Positions 19,464 to 27,014 of a stretch of 64,000 bases of DNA are shown piece by piece (positions within the stretch are counted from its first letter, which is position 1; the number at the start of each line of letters is the position of its first letter). Under the pieces are notes generated by a model. That model searched no databases. It worked only from the letters and a program-made list of their open reading frames with translations, and was not told the DNA's origin. The position numbers and the translations under genes were made by a program. This stretch comes from Thiotrichales bacterium (GTDB taxonomy: Bacteria; Pseudomonadota; Gammaproteobacteria; Beggiatoales; Beggiatoaceae), in assembly GCA_016745035.1 (NCBI GenBank), contig JADGDE010000003.1, positions 186,001 through 250,000 of the forward strand, in the 5' to 3' direction.

Positions 19464-20051
19464 ATGACAACATCGGACAGGCCGCGTGGGGCGGCACTAC
19501 GGCAGCAAGTACTGGATACGGCCTTGGCTTTGTTTTCCCAGCAAGGCTATTTTAATACCTCAATTCATGATATTCGCAAGGAAGCCAATGTCAGTATTGG
19601 CGCAATTTACCACCATTTTGGTAATAAAGAGCGTTTGGCAAAAGCCTTATATGATAATTTGCTTGAGGCGATGGCAGAGGAAGTTGCCAACGCCACAGCG
19701 CCCCATCACGGTTGTTTAGGTCAGTGTCGTGCGGTGATTGCTGTCTTGTTTCAACTCAGCGAACAGCAACCCCAAGTGATGCAATTTGTACTAATGGCCA
19801 AACATCGCGAATTTTTACGCGAAGAGCCACCCATTTGCTCATCGCGTCCTTTCGCGGCCATGCGTTTGATTTTAGAACAAGGCATAGCGAGCGGTGAAGT
19901 GCGCAATATAGAACCTTGGGTCGCGGCAACTGCTATGTTTGGCGGCGCATTACGGATGATGAATTTAGCCTTGGATGGCGTATTAACGCAGCCTTTAGAC
20001 AGCTATCTCGATGAGGTAGTGGAATGTGGTTGGCGCGCGGTACAGGCTTAG
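19464..20051 (+). CDS. TetR/AcrR-family transcriptional regulator
   Basis: 195 residues from the ATG at 19464 (MTTSDRPRGAALRQQ); a TTG twelve codons upstream is a weaker start. The helix-turn-helix occupies about 15-58, with LALFSQQGYFNTSIHDI, SIGAIYHHFGNKERL and the usual YxxF-type turn. The C-terminal ligand domain has a cysteine pair (GCLGQC). It sits 133 bases before an exported DsrE-like gene whose promoter region holds a palindrome typical of TetR operators, so it probably represses that gene. The inducer is unknown; a sulfur compound is a guess from the target. Confidence 0.9.
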   Translation: MTTSDRPRGAALRQQVLDTALALFSQQGYFNTSIHDIRKEANVSIGAIYHHFGNKERLAKALYDNLLEAMAEEVANATAPHHGCLGQCRAVIAVLFQLSEQQPQVMQFVLMAKHREFLREEPPICSSRPFAAMRLILEQGIASGEVRNIEPWVAATAMFGGALRMMNLALDGVLTQPLDSYLDEVVECGWRAVQA

Positions 20052-20075
20052 TTGGGTGTTGTCATACCCCAAACA

Positions 20076-20109
20076 CGCGGTTTTAGCCGTGGAGTGGGAC
20101 TAAACCCCG
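20076..20109. repeat. Copy of the TTTAGCC / GGGACTAAA palindromic repeat
   Basis: CACGCGGTTTTAGCCGTG followed by GGGACTAAACCCC has the same two-part layout as the copies at 20829-20867 and 46550-46587: a short hairpin built on TTTAGCC and a second on GGGACT. It lies just after the TetR stop and could act as a terminator. Confidence 0.55.
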
Positions 20110-20153
20110 ATGCCATAGTTAAGGCAGATGGATTTTTGTGTGTTTTAAAATAG

Positions 20154-20167
20154 AACGAATATTCGTT
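20154..20167. promoter_or_regulatory. Perfect 14-bp palindrome, probable TetR-family operator
   Basis: AACGAATATTCGTT is a perfect inverted repeat 17 bases upstream of the ATG of the DsrE-like gene, next to its ribosome site (AGGAG). Its form matches operators bound by TetR-family dimers, and a TetR gene lies directly upstream. Binding there would block transcription or initiation. No second copy was noticed before the TetR gene itself. Confidence 0.65.
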
Positions 20168-20184
20168 TTAATAGGAGTTTCATT

Positions 20185-20682
20185 ATGACGATGATCAAAA
20201 ACCTTTTTTTAGTGCTCGGTCTAAGCCTCGCTTTAATCAACCCTATCAGTGCCGCTGATAAGCCTGACGATGCCGATGCCCTTAAAGGCGTAAAAGTGGG
20301 TAAAGTTTTGTTTGATGTCAATATCAGTAATGCGAAAAAAATGTCTCTGTATTTAAGTGTGGTACAAGAAACAGTTACCGATTTTGAACGCCAAGGCGTG
20401 AAGCCCGATGTGATTTTGGCTTTTCGTGGTCATGCGGTCAAAATTGTTTCAACTAATCAAGAAAACACCGAATTGCCAGAATTAGAAAATGTCGAAAAAG
20501 TGGCCGCACAATTGGCTGATTTAAGCGCTAAAGGGGTACGCATGGAGGCCTGCTCGGTGGCAACACGCTTATTTGGGGTCGATAATGCCAGTATGTTGCC
20601 AGGCATTAAAGTCGTCGGTAATACTTTTGTCTCTTTGACGGGTTATCAAGCTCAAGGCTATGCGATTATTCCTTTGTATTAA
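20185..20682 (+). CDS. Exported DsrE/DsrF-like family protein
   Basis: 165 residues with a signal peptide ending near ISAADKP (about residue 24). The mature part has the DsrE-like fold pattern: KVLFDVN, KKMSLYLSVVQETV, PDVILAFRGHAV, a long helix, then RMEACSVATRLFGV and a C-terminal YAIIPLY. One cysteine lies in the position where sulfur-trafficking members carry persulfides. Periplasmic members occur widely in sulfur oxidisers; a role in sulfur handling is inferred. A strong AGGAG site and a palindromic operator precede it; the TetR gene upstream is the likely regulator. Confidence 0.85.
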   Translation: MTMIKNLFLVLGLSLALINPISAADKPDDADALKGVKVGKVLFDVNISNAKKMSLYLSVVQETVTDFERQGVKPDVILAFRGHAVKIVSTNQENTELPELENVEKVAAQLADLSAKGVRMEACSVATRLFGVDNASMLPGIKVVGNTFVSLTGYQAQGYAIIPLY

Positions 20683-20686
20683 TATT

Positions 20687-20812
20687 TGATGTTACGCAAA
20701 GACTTCCTTCTGTGCCTTAAAGGCACAGAAAACCACCATGACTCCACGACTACATCATTAGGCAGGTGGAAAAGCATCTTATTGTGGAAAAATAGCCTTA
20801 GTGCTAACATCA
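20687..20812 (-). repeat. MITE-like dispersed repeat, full-length copy
   Basis: 126 bp starting TGATGTTACGCAAAGACTT and ending GTGCTAACATCA. It contains the internal palindrome GTGCCTTAAAGGCAC and the AGGCAGGTGGAAAAGC segment shared with the other copies. It begins 5 bases after the DsrE-like stop codon and may serve as its 3' structure. Orientation is opposite to the array at 57.7 kb. Confidence 0.85.
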
Positions 20813-20828
20813 ATTAATCTTACGGAAA

Positions 20829-20867
20829 TGTGGGTTTAGCCACACTTAGGCGGGATTTAAGTCCCGC
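20829..20867. repeat. Copy of the TTTAGCC / GGGACTTAAGTCCC palindromic repeat
   Basis: TGTGGGTTTAGCCACA (20829-20844) and GCGGGATTTAAGTCCCGC (20850-20867) are two adjacent hairpins. They lie just 3' of the convergent minus-strand gene ending at 20876, so they may help terminate it. Confidence 0.65.
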
Positions 20868-20875
20868 TACCATAC

Positions 20876-22324
20876 CTAGCTTAAGCCATGAAACTGCGCC
20901 TCGGGCACTTGCCAGCGCGTGGTTAAGCCTTGTTTTATTTCCTCAACAAAAGCTGTTTCCCCAGCGACATAGACTTGACGGCGGCTCAAGCGGTCATAGT
21001 CCGAGCCAACCGCGCTTAATAACCACGCCGCATCACTCCCGCCATCATGGGCTAATAGCGGTGTGTAATTAAAATTATCCAGCGCATCATGCCAGGCTCG
21101 ACACAGATTATTCATATAATGCCCCGCAGGGTTTTGCGCCAGCCAATACAAATGAATCGACTCGGTTCTATCCATCGACACGGCTTGTTCTATCAGGCTT
21201 TTGAGTCCTATAAAACCATCATCTTGAGCGATAAAGACCAAAGGCGCAGTTTCATCACCGCTTAAGGTAAATTCACCAAAAGGGCCGGCGACTTCCACCG
21301 CATCTCCGACTTGTGAATGAGTAAATAATTGCTGACAAAAGTCGTCCTGATCTTGGCAGCGAATATGAAATTGCAGATTTTGCCCATCACACGGACAGCT
21401 AGCGACCGTGTGTTGTCCACGTTTATTTGCCAGTTGTAATTGCACGCTTTGCCCGGCCATAAAGCGTAAATTATTGGTTTTCGGGGTTTTGACTTGTAAA
21501 ATCATCAAGTCCTCAGAGGGCTTGGTGATTTGTTTAATCTCGGCTTCAATGTTTTGCTCAGCAATGTCTGCCATGCTTTGCGCTTCAGCTGCTTCGATAA
21601 TCATATCGGTGACGGCGGTATAAGAGCACATGAGAATATAGCCGAGATTTTTTTCTGTGGTGCTGATTTCATATTCATGGTCGCGGACTTTCAAACAATC
21701 ACCGGAGACCACGCGGGCTTTACATGCACCACAATTGCCGCTGGAGCAACCATAGCTAATATTTAACCCGCCATTGAGCGCCGCTTCTAATAGGCTTTGC
21801 TGCCCTTCGACAAAAAATTCATGACCGCTGGGAATCAGTTTCACCGAGGCAGAAATCATCCGTAAAAAGGTGTCTTTGACCAATAGGGCGGTTTTGCGTT
21901 CAGATTGTTGTTGATGACCAGCAAGGTTTTTTTGTAACCAAGTCAACAGCGCTTGAGTTTTAGGCGTGTCTTCGCTTTCTAAGCGCTTGACTAACTCGGC
22001 CATTAAGCCGCTATAGTGTTGTAATTCGCTTTGTGCCTCGACCAAGGTTTGGCTCAACGACGTTAAGCGGCTGGCAAGCACTTCGGGGCTGGGTAAGCTG
22101 GGTTTTTCTCTATCGGCGGGGGTGGCATTGGCTTTGATGTTCCGCACCCGCTCTAGGGCGCTGTCATCTTCGAGTTTAGCTTCGGGGTAGGCGCGCAATA
22201 AATCCGAGGCTTTGACCATGCCCTCGAAGGTTTCTAATTCATTTTTATGGATTTTGCGTTGTAAAGCCCCGCGACTGACACCAACTAAGCGTGCAGCCCG
22301 CGAGACGGTTAATAATTGTGGCAT
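20876..22324 (-). CDS. Fusion of excisionase-type HTH, coiled coil, [2Fe-2S] ferredoxin and degenerate ferredoxin-reductase domain
   Basis: 482 residues. Residues 1-50 are a MerR/excisionase-like helix-turn-helix (LTVSRAARLVGVSRGALQRKI). A coiled coil (about 80-150) leads to a plant-type ferredoxin domain (about 155-245) with C193, C198, C201 and C233 in the correct CX4CX2C...C spacing. Residues about 258-482 resemble an NAD(P)H-flavin reductase, but the flavin RxYS motif is replaced near HTVASC and the nucleotide GTGxAP loop by AQDDGFIG. So the cluster should bind, while flavin and nucleotide binding are doubtful. A redox-responsive regulator is a reasonable inference. AGGAGG precedes the ATG; OsmC lies 23 bases upstream. 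Confidence 0.85.
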   Translation of the reverse strand: MPQLLTVSRAARLVGVSRGALQRKIHKNELETFEGMVKASDLLRAYPEAKLEDDSALERVRNIKANATPADREKPSLPSPEVLASRLTSLSQTLVEAQSELQHYSGLMAELVKRLESEDTPKTQALLTWLQKNLAGHQQQSERKTALLVKDTFLRMISASVKLIPSGHEFFVEGQQSLLEAALNGGLNISYGCSSGNCGACKARVVSGDCLKVRDHEYEISTTEKNLGYILMCSYTAVTDMIIEAAEAQSMADIAEQNIEAEIKQITKPSEDLMILQVKTPKTNNLRFMAGQSVQLQLANKRGQHTVASCPCDGQNLQFHIRCQDQDDFCQQLFTHSQVGDAVEVAGPFGEFTLSGDETAPLVFIAQDDGFIGLKSLIEQAVSMDRTESIHLYWLAQNPAGHYMNNLCRAWHDALDNFNYTPLLAHDGGSDAAWLLSAVGSDYDRLSRRQVYVAGETAFVEEIKQGLTTRWQVPEAQFHGLS

Positions 22325-22347
22325 CCTCTCTCCTCCTCTCCAGTAGG

Positions 22348-22743
22348 CTATTGTGTCACGGTGCTGACGGTCATCTCAGGTTGTGCCAGCAGGGTTTTTT
22401 TAACGCTGCATTCATTGACAACTCGTGTCAGGGCTTTGTGGTATTTGGCGGGGAAACTCTCAGGTAGGGTGATTTCGATGTGGATACTGTCCGCCAGCCC
22501 GCGCTCTTTATCCCAAGTATTGCTTAAGCTCAGGGCAATGCCTTCGGTAGGTAAATCACGAGACTGGCAAAATTTGGCGACAAAAAATCCGGCGCAACTG
22601 GCAAGTCCTGCTAAAAAATAGGAAAAGGGATCGGGGTGTTCGCCACCACCGCCTACGGCTTTGGGTTGATCGGTGTGTACGGTAAAACCATTAAAATGGG
22701 CATCGACACGTAAATCGCCTGCCAAACTGACTTGTATTTCCAT
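22348..22743 (-). CDS. OsmC-family protein
   Basis: 131 residues from the ATG at 22743, which has AGGAGG directly upstream. A longer open frame to 22875 was rejected because its extra 44 residues are encoded by a dispersed repeat. GGGGEHPDPFSYFLAGLASCAGFF holds the first family cysteine, and VNECSVKKTL the second; OsmC/Ohr enzymes use this pair to reduce organic peroxides, although many paralogues have other or unknown substrates. It is cotranscribed with the HTH-ferredoxin gene, pointing to a shared redox role (inference). Confidence 0.88.
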   Translation of the reverse strand: MEIQVSLAGDLRVDAHFNGFTVHTDQPKAVGGGGEHPDPFSYFLAGLASCAGFFVAKFCQSRDLPTEGIALSLSNTWDKERGLADSIHIEITLPESFPAKYHKALTRVVNECSVKKTLLAQPEMTVSTVTQ

Positions 22744-22773
22744 TAGTCCTCCTAATAAAGCCTTTGTTGATTG

Positions 22774-22840
22774 TAGCCGTGAAGCAATGGCGGTTTTTTG
22801 TGCCCTCAAGGCACAAAAAGAAGCCCTTGCGTAACACCTC
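22774..22840 (+). repeat. MITE-like dispersed repeat, half copy
   Basis: TAGCCGTGAAGCAATGGCGG, then TTTTTTGTGCCCTCAAGGCAC and GAAGCCCTTGCGTAACACC correspond to the right half of the element at 57711-58113. The left half is missing. It lies between the GCS2-type gene and OsmC, just after the former's stop codon at 22844. Confidence 0.75.
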
Positions 22841-22843
22841 TTA

Positions 22844-24274
22844 TTACACCGCCCAACTGTGTACGGGTAAACCACTGCGTTGATAGCGGTGATAGGTTTG
22901 GGTTAAGCGGCTCATGTCTGCGCCGTGTTTGGCCACAAATGCCCGCTGCCATGTCGCGCCATTGCGCCCGCGTTGAATCCGCGCTTGGATAATAGCAAGA
23001 TAATAATCAATATCACTGCGATCAAGCCCTAAGATTTGCAAACCTTCGTGGGCGGCAGGTAACAGTTGTTGTCCGAGTAAACGCCTGAGTTTGTAGCGCT
23101 CGCCATTCCACCATGTCACTTGGGCATTCATGCCATAGCGGGCAGCTTGATAAAAATTATCGCGGCATTGGCTAAAAGGCAAACCGTGTTCGGGACTACA
23201 GTTTTGTTGTCCTAAGGCTTGGGTTAGCCCAAGGAAAAAAGCCACATTGGCGATGCTATCAACGAGGCTCGGGCCGCTGGCAACAATGCGTTGTTCAATG
23301 CGCAAATGCGGTTCTGTGCCGTTGGTATCAATAATCGGGCGCACCCAACGCCAAATCGTGCCATTATGCAGACGCAAATGTTGTAAGTCTTCGGTGGCGC
23401 TGTCTTGGCACAAAGGCAATAAGGGCGGATAGTGTTGGAGATTTTCTTGGAAACATTCAAACAAAGAGTGCTGAATATAATCGCTGCCCAAGCCAACCCG
23501 CCGCAAAGGCCCGCGCATGGTCGCGGCATAACCGCCTAAACCGATGGCTTGCTCAAACACAGGGATACGGGTTTCGTCCCACAAGTCGCGCCCAAATAAA
23601 AATGGCGAGTTGGCACTGATGGCGACCAAAGGTGCGGCGGTAATCAGCGCCGCATTGTACATGCGCTTGGCATTATCAAGATTCACCTGTAAATGAATTT
23701 GTAACGAGGTGGTCGCCGCCTCTAACATGACATTGTATTGCTGGCGCTGGATGTGTTCACGCCCGAGAATTTCCAAATCAATCGGGCGACCTTGGCGCTG
23801 GTTCCAAATTTGTTCATTGAGGGCATGATAGCGCGATAAGGGCGACATATTCGCCAAGCTCAGTTGCTGGGCTTCTAGGGTCGGTAAAATCCCGACCATC
23901 AACAAATGATTGTCATGCTCGGCGTTGGCGTGGTCATGGGCGTGTTGCCACAATAAAGCCATTTCTCGATGTAAATCTTGTAAAACATGCCCTTGGAGTG
24001 GGTGAGGATTACTATTAAATTCGATATTAAATTTGGCTAGCTCAGGGACAATTTGTGGGTGTTGAATGCTGTCAATATAGGCTTCGTTATTGGGCGCAGG
24101 CTGCATGTGTGGGTCAAGCATCCATGCTTCCAACTCGATGCCTATCATGCTGTTGCGACTGAAGGGATCTTGGTTAAATAAGTCGCTGACATGGCGGGTT
24201 TCCATGTCTAAGTTGTGTTTAAAACGGCGAAAATCCTGTGCTGAAAACGCCGTATGGCTGATTTCCTCTCCCAT
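22844..24274 (-). CDS. Glutamate-cysteine ligase family 2 (carboxylate-amine ligase)
   Basis: 476 residues. The N-terminal IGIELEAWMLD motif near residue 44 is the ATP/glutamate site of the GCS2 family, followed by ELAKFNIEFNSNPHP, a long helix with LQIHLQVNLDNAKRMYNAAL, and HLRIEQRIVASGPS. The fold belongs to the glutamine-synthetase-like ligases. Members make gamma-glutamylcysteine or act on unknown carboxylate-amine pairs (YbdK). Substrate is therefore not certain, though glutathione synthesis would suit the neighbouring OsmC and redox fusion. It ends directly at a half-repeat and overlaps no neighbour; mltB starts 3 bases upstream. Confidence 0.85.
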   Translation of the reverse strand: MGEEISHTAFSAQDFRRFKHNLDMETRHVSDLFNQDPFSRNSMIGIELEAWMLDPHMQPAPNNEAYIDSIQHPQIVPELAKFNIEFNSNPHPLQGHVLQDLHREMALLWQHAHDHANAEHDNHLLMVGILPTLEAQQLSLANMSPLSRYHALNEQIWNQRQGRPIDLEILGREHIQRQQYNVMLEAATTSLQIHLQVNLDNAKRMYNAALITAAPLVAISANSPFLFGRDLWDETRIPVFEQAIGLGGYAATMRGPLRRVGLGSDYIQHSLFECFQENLQHYPPLLPLCQDSATEDLQHLRLHNGTIWRWVRPIIDTNGTEPHLRIEQRIVASGPSLVDSIANVAFFLGLTQALGQQNCSPEHGLPFSQCRDNFYQAARYGMNAQVTWWNGERYKLRRLLGQQLLPAAHEGLQILGLDRSDIDYYLAIIQARIQRGRNGATWQRAFVAKHGADMSRLTQTYHRYQRSGLPVHSWAV

Positions 24275-24276
24275 GA

Positions 24277-25263
24277 TTAAGGCGTACTGCGCAGACGATG
24301 TACCAAGGCATCGCCTAATTGTTTTACCGCCATCGCATAACGGCGGCTGTGGTTATAACGGGTGATGCTATAAAAATTATCCCGTGCCAGCCAATACGCT
24401 GTGCCTAATTCGGTTTTGAGTTCCATCACGCTGGCAATCACCGCATCATCAACCGCGGGGCTGATTAAACCTTGGGTTTTGAGTTCAGCTATGGATAATT
24501 TGGGTTTGAGTCCCAGTGCGATTAAAGCCTCTGCCTGCTCGGTGCTAGCTGGGGTAGGAATCGCGTGTAAAATCGGCTCGCCGCGTTTCCAGCCATGTTG
24601 CTGCAAATAGTGGGCGACACTGGCAATCGCATCATTGACTTGCCAGAGATTAATTTTGTTATCACCATCGCCGTCAACGGCATAATTTCGGTAACTGCTG
24701 GGCATGAATTGCCCGATACCCATCGCACCGGCGTAAGAGCCTTTGGGATAGCTGATGTCAAAACCTTGCTCATGACACAGCTGGAGAAATTCAATCAGTT
24801 CTTTTTGAAAAAATTTCGCCCGCCGTGGGAAGTGAAAGGCTAAGGTATACAGCGCATCCCAAACCCGAAAGCTACCGATATTACGCCCGTAAGAGGTTTC
24901 GACTCCAATAATTGCGGCGATGATTTCAGCCGGTACGCCATAGCTTTGTTCTGCTGCGGCTAGGGCTTTTTGATGGGTTTTCATGAAGGCTGCGCCTTGA
25001 CGAATCCGGCGTTCGGTAAGAAATAGCTTACGGTATTGATGCCAAGGTTTTGCCTCTGAGGGGCGGTTCATGGCTTTGATAATCGATTTTTTGAGTTTTG
25101 CCTGCCCCAGCCAAGTACGCAGTTTTTTAGCTTCAAACCCGTGTGTATGACTGACACTGGCAACAAAACCCGCCTCAGTTTTGAAAACCTCAGCTTGTGT
25201 TGTTGACAAAGCTTGGAGAGATAATAAGGCAGCTAGCCCTAGTTTTAAGGTGTTTGATACCAC
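24277..25263 (-). CDS. mltB: Lytic murein transglycosylase B
   Basis: 328 residues with an apparent signal peptide (MVSNTLKLGLAALLSLQALS, cleaved near TQAEV); no lipobox cysteine is seen, so it is likely a soluble periplasmic form. The SLT family 3 domain includes the catalytic glutamate in IIGVETSYGRN, then GAMGIGQFMPSSYRNYAVDG and the calcium-binding DGDGDNKINLW. It cleaves the MurNAc-GlcNAc bond to give anhydro-muropeptides. Its start overlaps the stop of the next transglycosylase gene by 19 bases, so the two are one transcript. Confidence 0.93.
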   Translation of the reverse strand: MVSNTLKLGLAALLSLQALSTTQAEVFKTEAGFVASVSHTHGFEAKKLRTWLGQAKLKKSIIKAMNRPSEAKPWHQYRKLFLTERRIRQGAAFMKTHQKALAAAEQSYGVPAEIIAAIIGVETSYGRNIGSFRVWDALYTLAFHFPRRAKFFQKELIEFLQLCHEQGFDISYPKGSYAGAMGIGQFMPSSYRNYAVDGDGDNKINLWQVNDAIASVAHYLQQHGWKRGEPILHAIPTPASTEQAEALIALGLKPKLSIAELKTQGLISPAVDDAVIASVMELKTELGTAYWLARDNFYSITRYNHSRRYAMAVKQLGDALVHRLRSTP

Positions 25264-25958
25264 TTCATAACCCGTTTAACGTATTTTTGAGTTTCTGGAT
25301 ACGGCGGAATTTTATTGCCATATCTGATCACGGCGTTTTCACCGGCATTATAAGCCGCAACCGCCAATTTTGTATCCTGCTTAAATTGTTTCAGTAAGTC
25401 GCGCAAATAGCGTGTACCGCCATTGATATTATCTGCCGGATCATAGCGATCAGTCACGCCATAGCGTTTGGCTGTCCCTGGCATTAATTGCATTAAACCC
25501 ACCGCACCTTTAGGCGAGAGCGCATCTGAGCGGTAGGACGACTCAGCCTTAATCACCGCATGTAATAAATCAGCATCAACCCCAAAGCGACTGGAAGCAC
25601 TTTGAATCAGGGCATCATAATCGCTGCGATGGGCTTTGACCGACCAGCCGAGTTTTTCCCATTGTTTCATATTGGGATTGACATTGCCCATATAAACCAA
25701 ATTATATTTTTCATTCGGTGGTGTGTTGGTCAAGTGTACTACGCCCTCGGCATTGACGTATTTGTAAATCCGCACGCGGTTATTGCTGACATTGCCAAAA
25801 AAGACCTGTTTACGGTTTTTTTTCGGTTTAATGGCTTTTTGTTTGCCAATCGGCTTGTCACTAAAGAGCCAATGGCCATCCTTATCTTGATAGCGATAAA
25901 TTTCCGCCATCAAAGGTGCTTGATAACACAATAAAAATAAAAGAAAATAGCGTAACAT
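25245..25958 (-). CDS. SLT-domain lytic transglycosylase with DUF4124-like N-terminus
   Basis: 237 residues, signal peptide MLRYFLLFLLCYQAPLMA. Residues about 20-85 contain two DUF4124-like strands (IYRYQDKDGHWLFSD and IYKYVNAEGVVHLTNTP). Residues about 115-235 are a family 1 lytic transglycosylase: catalytic glutamate in VIKAESSYR, GAVGLMQLMPGTA, GTRYLRDLL and AVAAYNAGE. It acts on peptidoglycan in the periplasm and is coupled to mltB downstream. A role in cell separation or insertion of envelope machines is typical but not shown here. Confidence 0.93.
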   Translation of the reverse strand: MLRYFLLFLLCYQAPLMAEIYRYQDKDGHWLFSDKPIGKQKAIKPKKNRKQVFFGNVSNNRVRIYKYVNAEGVVHLTNTPPNEKYNLVYMGNVNPNMKQWEKLGWSVKAHRSDYDALIQSASSRFGVDADLLHAVIKAESSYRSDALSPKGAVGLMQLMPGTAKRYGVTDRYDPADNINGGTRYLRDLLKQFKQDTKLAVAAYNAGENAVIRYGNKIPPYPETQKYVKRVMKWYQTP

Positions 25959-26056
25959 AAGCGTGAGTCAGTTATAGAAAGGTCAGTGTCGAGCTTATTA
26001 AAAACATTGAGTTATGTCAACTTTCTCGAAACCAGTTGAACTACTAAGGACATAGC

Positions 26057-27013
26057 ATGTGTTACATCAATCCCAAAGTCGATTTTGCTTTCAAAAAATT
26101 ATTTGGCAGTGAGGAAAATAAGGATTTACTGATTTCTTTAATCAATGCCATTATCTCTAAAGAACAACAAGTCGCTGATATTGAATTAAAAAATCCCTAT
26201 AATCTTGCCGATTACCAAGCGGGGAAAATGTCAATTTTGGACATTAAAGCCTGCGATAGCCAAGGGCGTTGGTTTAATATTGAAATGCAAGTCGGGGAAG
26301 ATTTATTGTTCGATAAACGGGCGATTTATTATTGGGCAAAATTGGTCACTGAGCAACTTGGCAAAGGCATGTTATATAAACAATTGACCAAAACCATCAG
26401 TATTAATATCTTAGATTTTAATTTTGTTCCCGATAACCCCAAGAATAAAACCCCATTTCACAATTGTTATAAAATCGCCAACACCACCACCGGGGAAGAT
26501 GACGGCTTGCATGATGTGTTTGAATTGCATTATTTGGAGCTACGCAAATTTGAGAAATCGTTTAACGAAGTCAATAATGCCTTAGATCGTTGGTTAAGCT
26601 TCTTATCCAAAGCGCATGAGCTGGATAAAAATAATTTACCCAACAATTTTGCTGGCGACCCACAAATCATCAAGGCAATTCAAGCAGTGGATCGAATGTT
26701 TGATGAGGAAGAGCGCCGTGTTTATGACATAAGAAAGCAGTCTTTAATGGAAGTGGAGAATAAAATTGCCAATGCTGAAGAAAAAGGCTTGCGAAAAGGG
26801 ATGCAGCGAGGGCTTGAGAAGGGACTTGAAAAAGGGCTTGAGAAGGGTATTGAAAAAGGTATTGAAAAAGGTATTGAGCAAGGCATTGAGAAAAACCAAC
26901 AAAACACGGTTTTACGCGCACATGAACAAGGCTTAAATAGCGATATGATTGCCTCAGTCACGGGTTTAAGCCTAGAGACCATCCAGCAAATTTTAACTAA
27001 TGAGGGCAAGTAG
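26057..27013 (+). CDS. Rpn-type PD-(D/E)XK nuclease/transposase-like protein, tandem copy 1
   Basis: 318 residues, TIGR01784/PDDEXK_2 type. The nuclease core shows D62 and E76-x-Q78 in ILDIKA...FNIEMQ, following the FAFKKLFG and NLADYQAGK motifs. A helical middle region ends in a low-complexity tail of repeated EKG-L/I and EQG-I units (about 258-285), then an HTH-like end (MIASVTGLSLETIQQIL). Related E. coli RpnA proteins promote recA-independent recombination and have DNase activity. The next gene is a near-identical copy starting one base after this stop. The tail is probably a coiled coil for oligomerisation (inference). Confidence 0.9.
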   Translation: MCYINPKVDFAFKKLFGSEENKDLLISLINAIISKEQQVADIELKNPYNLADYQAGKMSILDIKACDSQGRWFNIEMQVGEDLLFDKRAIYYWAKLVTEQLGKGMLYKQLTKTISINILDFNFVPDNPKNKTPFHNCYKIANTTTGEDDGLHDVFELHYLELRKFEKSFNEVNNALDRWLSFLSKAHELDKNNLPNNFAGDPQIIKAIQAVDRMFDEEERRVYDIRKQSLMEVENKIANAEEKGLRKGMQRGLEKGLEKGLEKGIEKGIEKGIEQGIEKNQQNTVLRAHEQGLNSDMIASVTGLSLETIQQILTNEGK

Positions 27014-27014
27014 C

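Noticed and set aside
22744..22875. Longer OsmC start at 22875
   Set aside because: The extra 44 residues are encoded by a dispersed repeat, and AGGAGG precedes the ATG at 22743.
26722..27009. Antisense frame with SIPFSIPF-type repeats
   Set aside because: It is the reverse-strand shadow of the EKG/EQG repeats in the nuclease tail.
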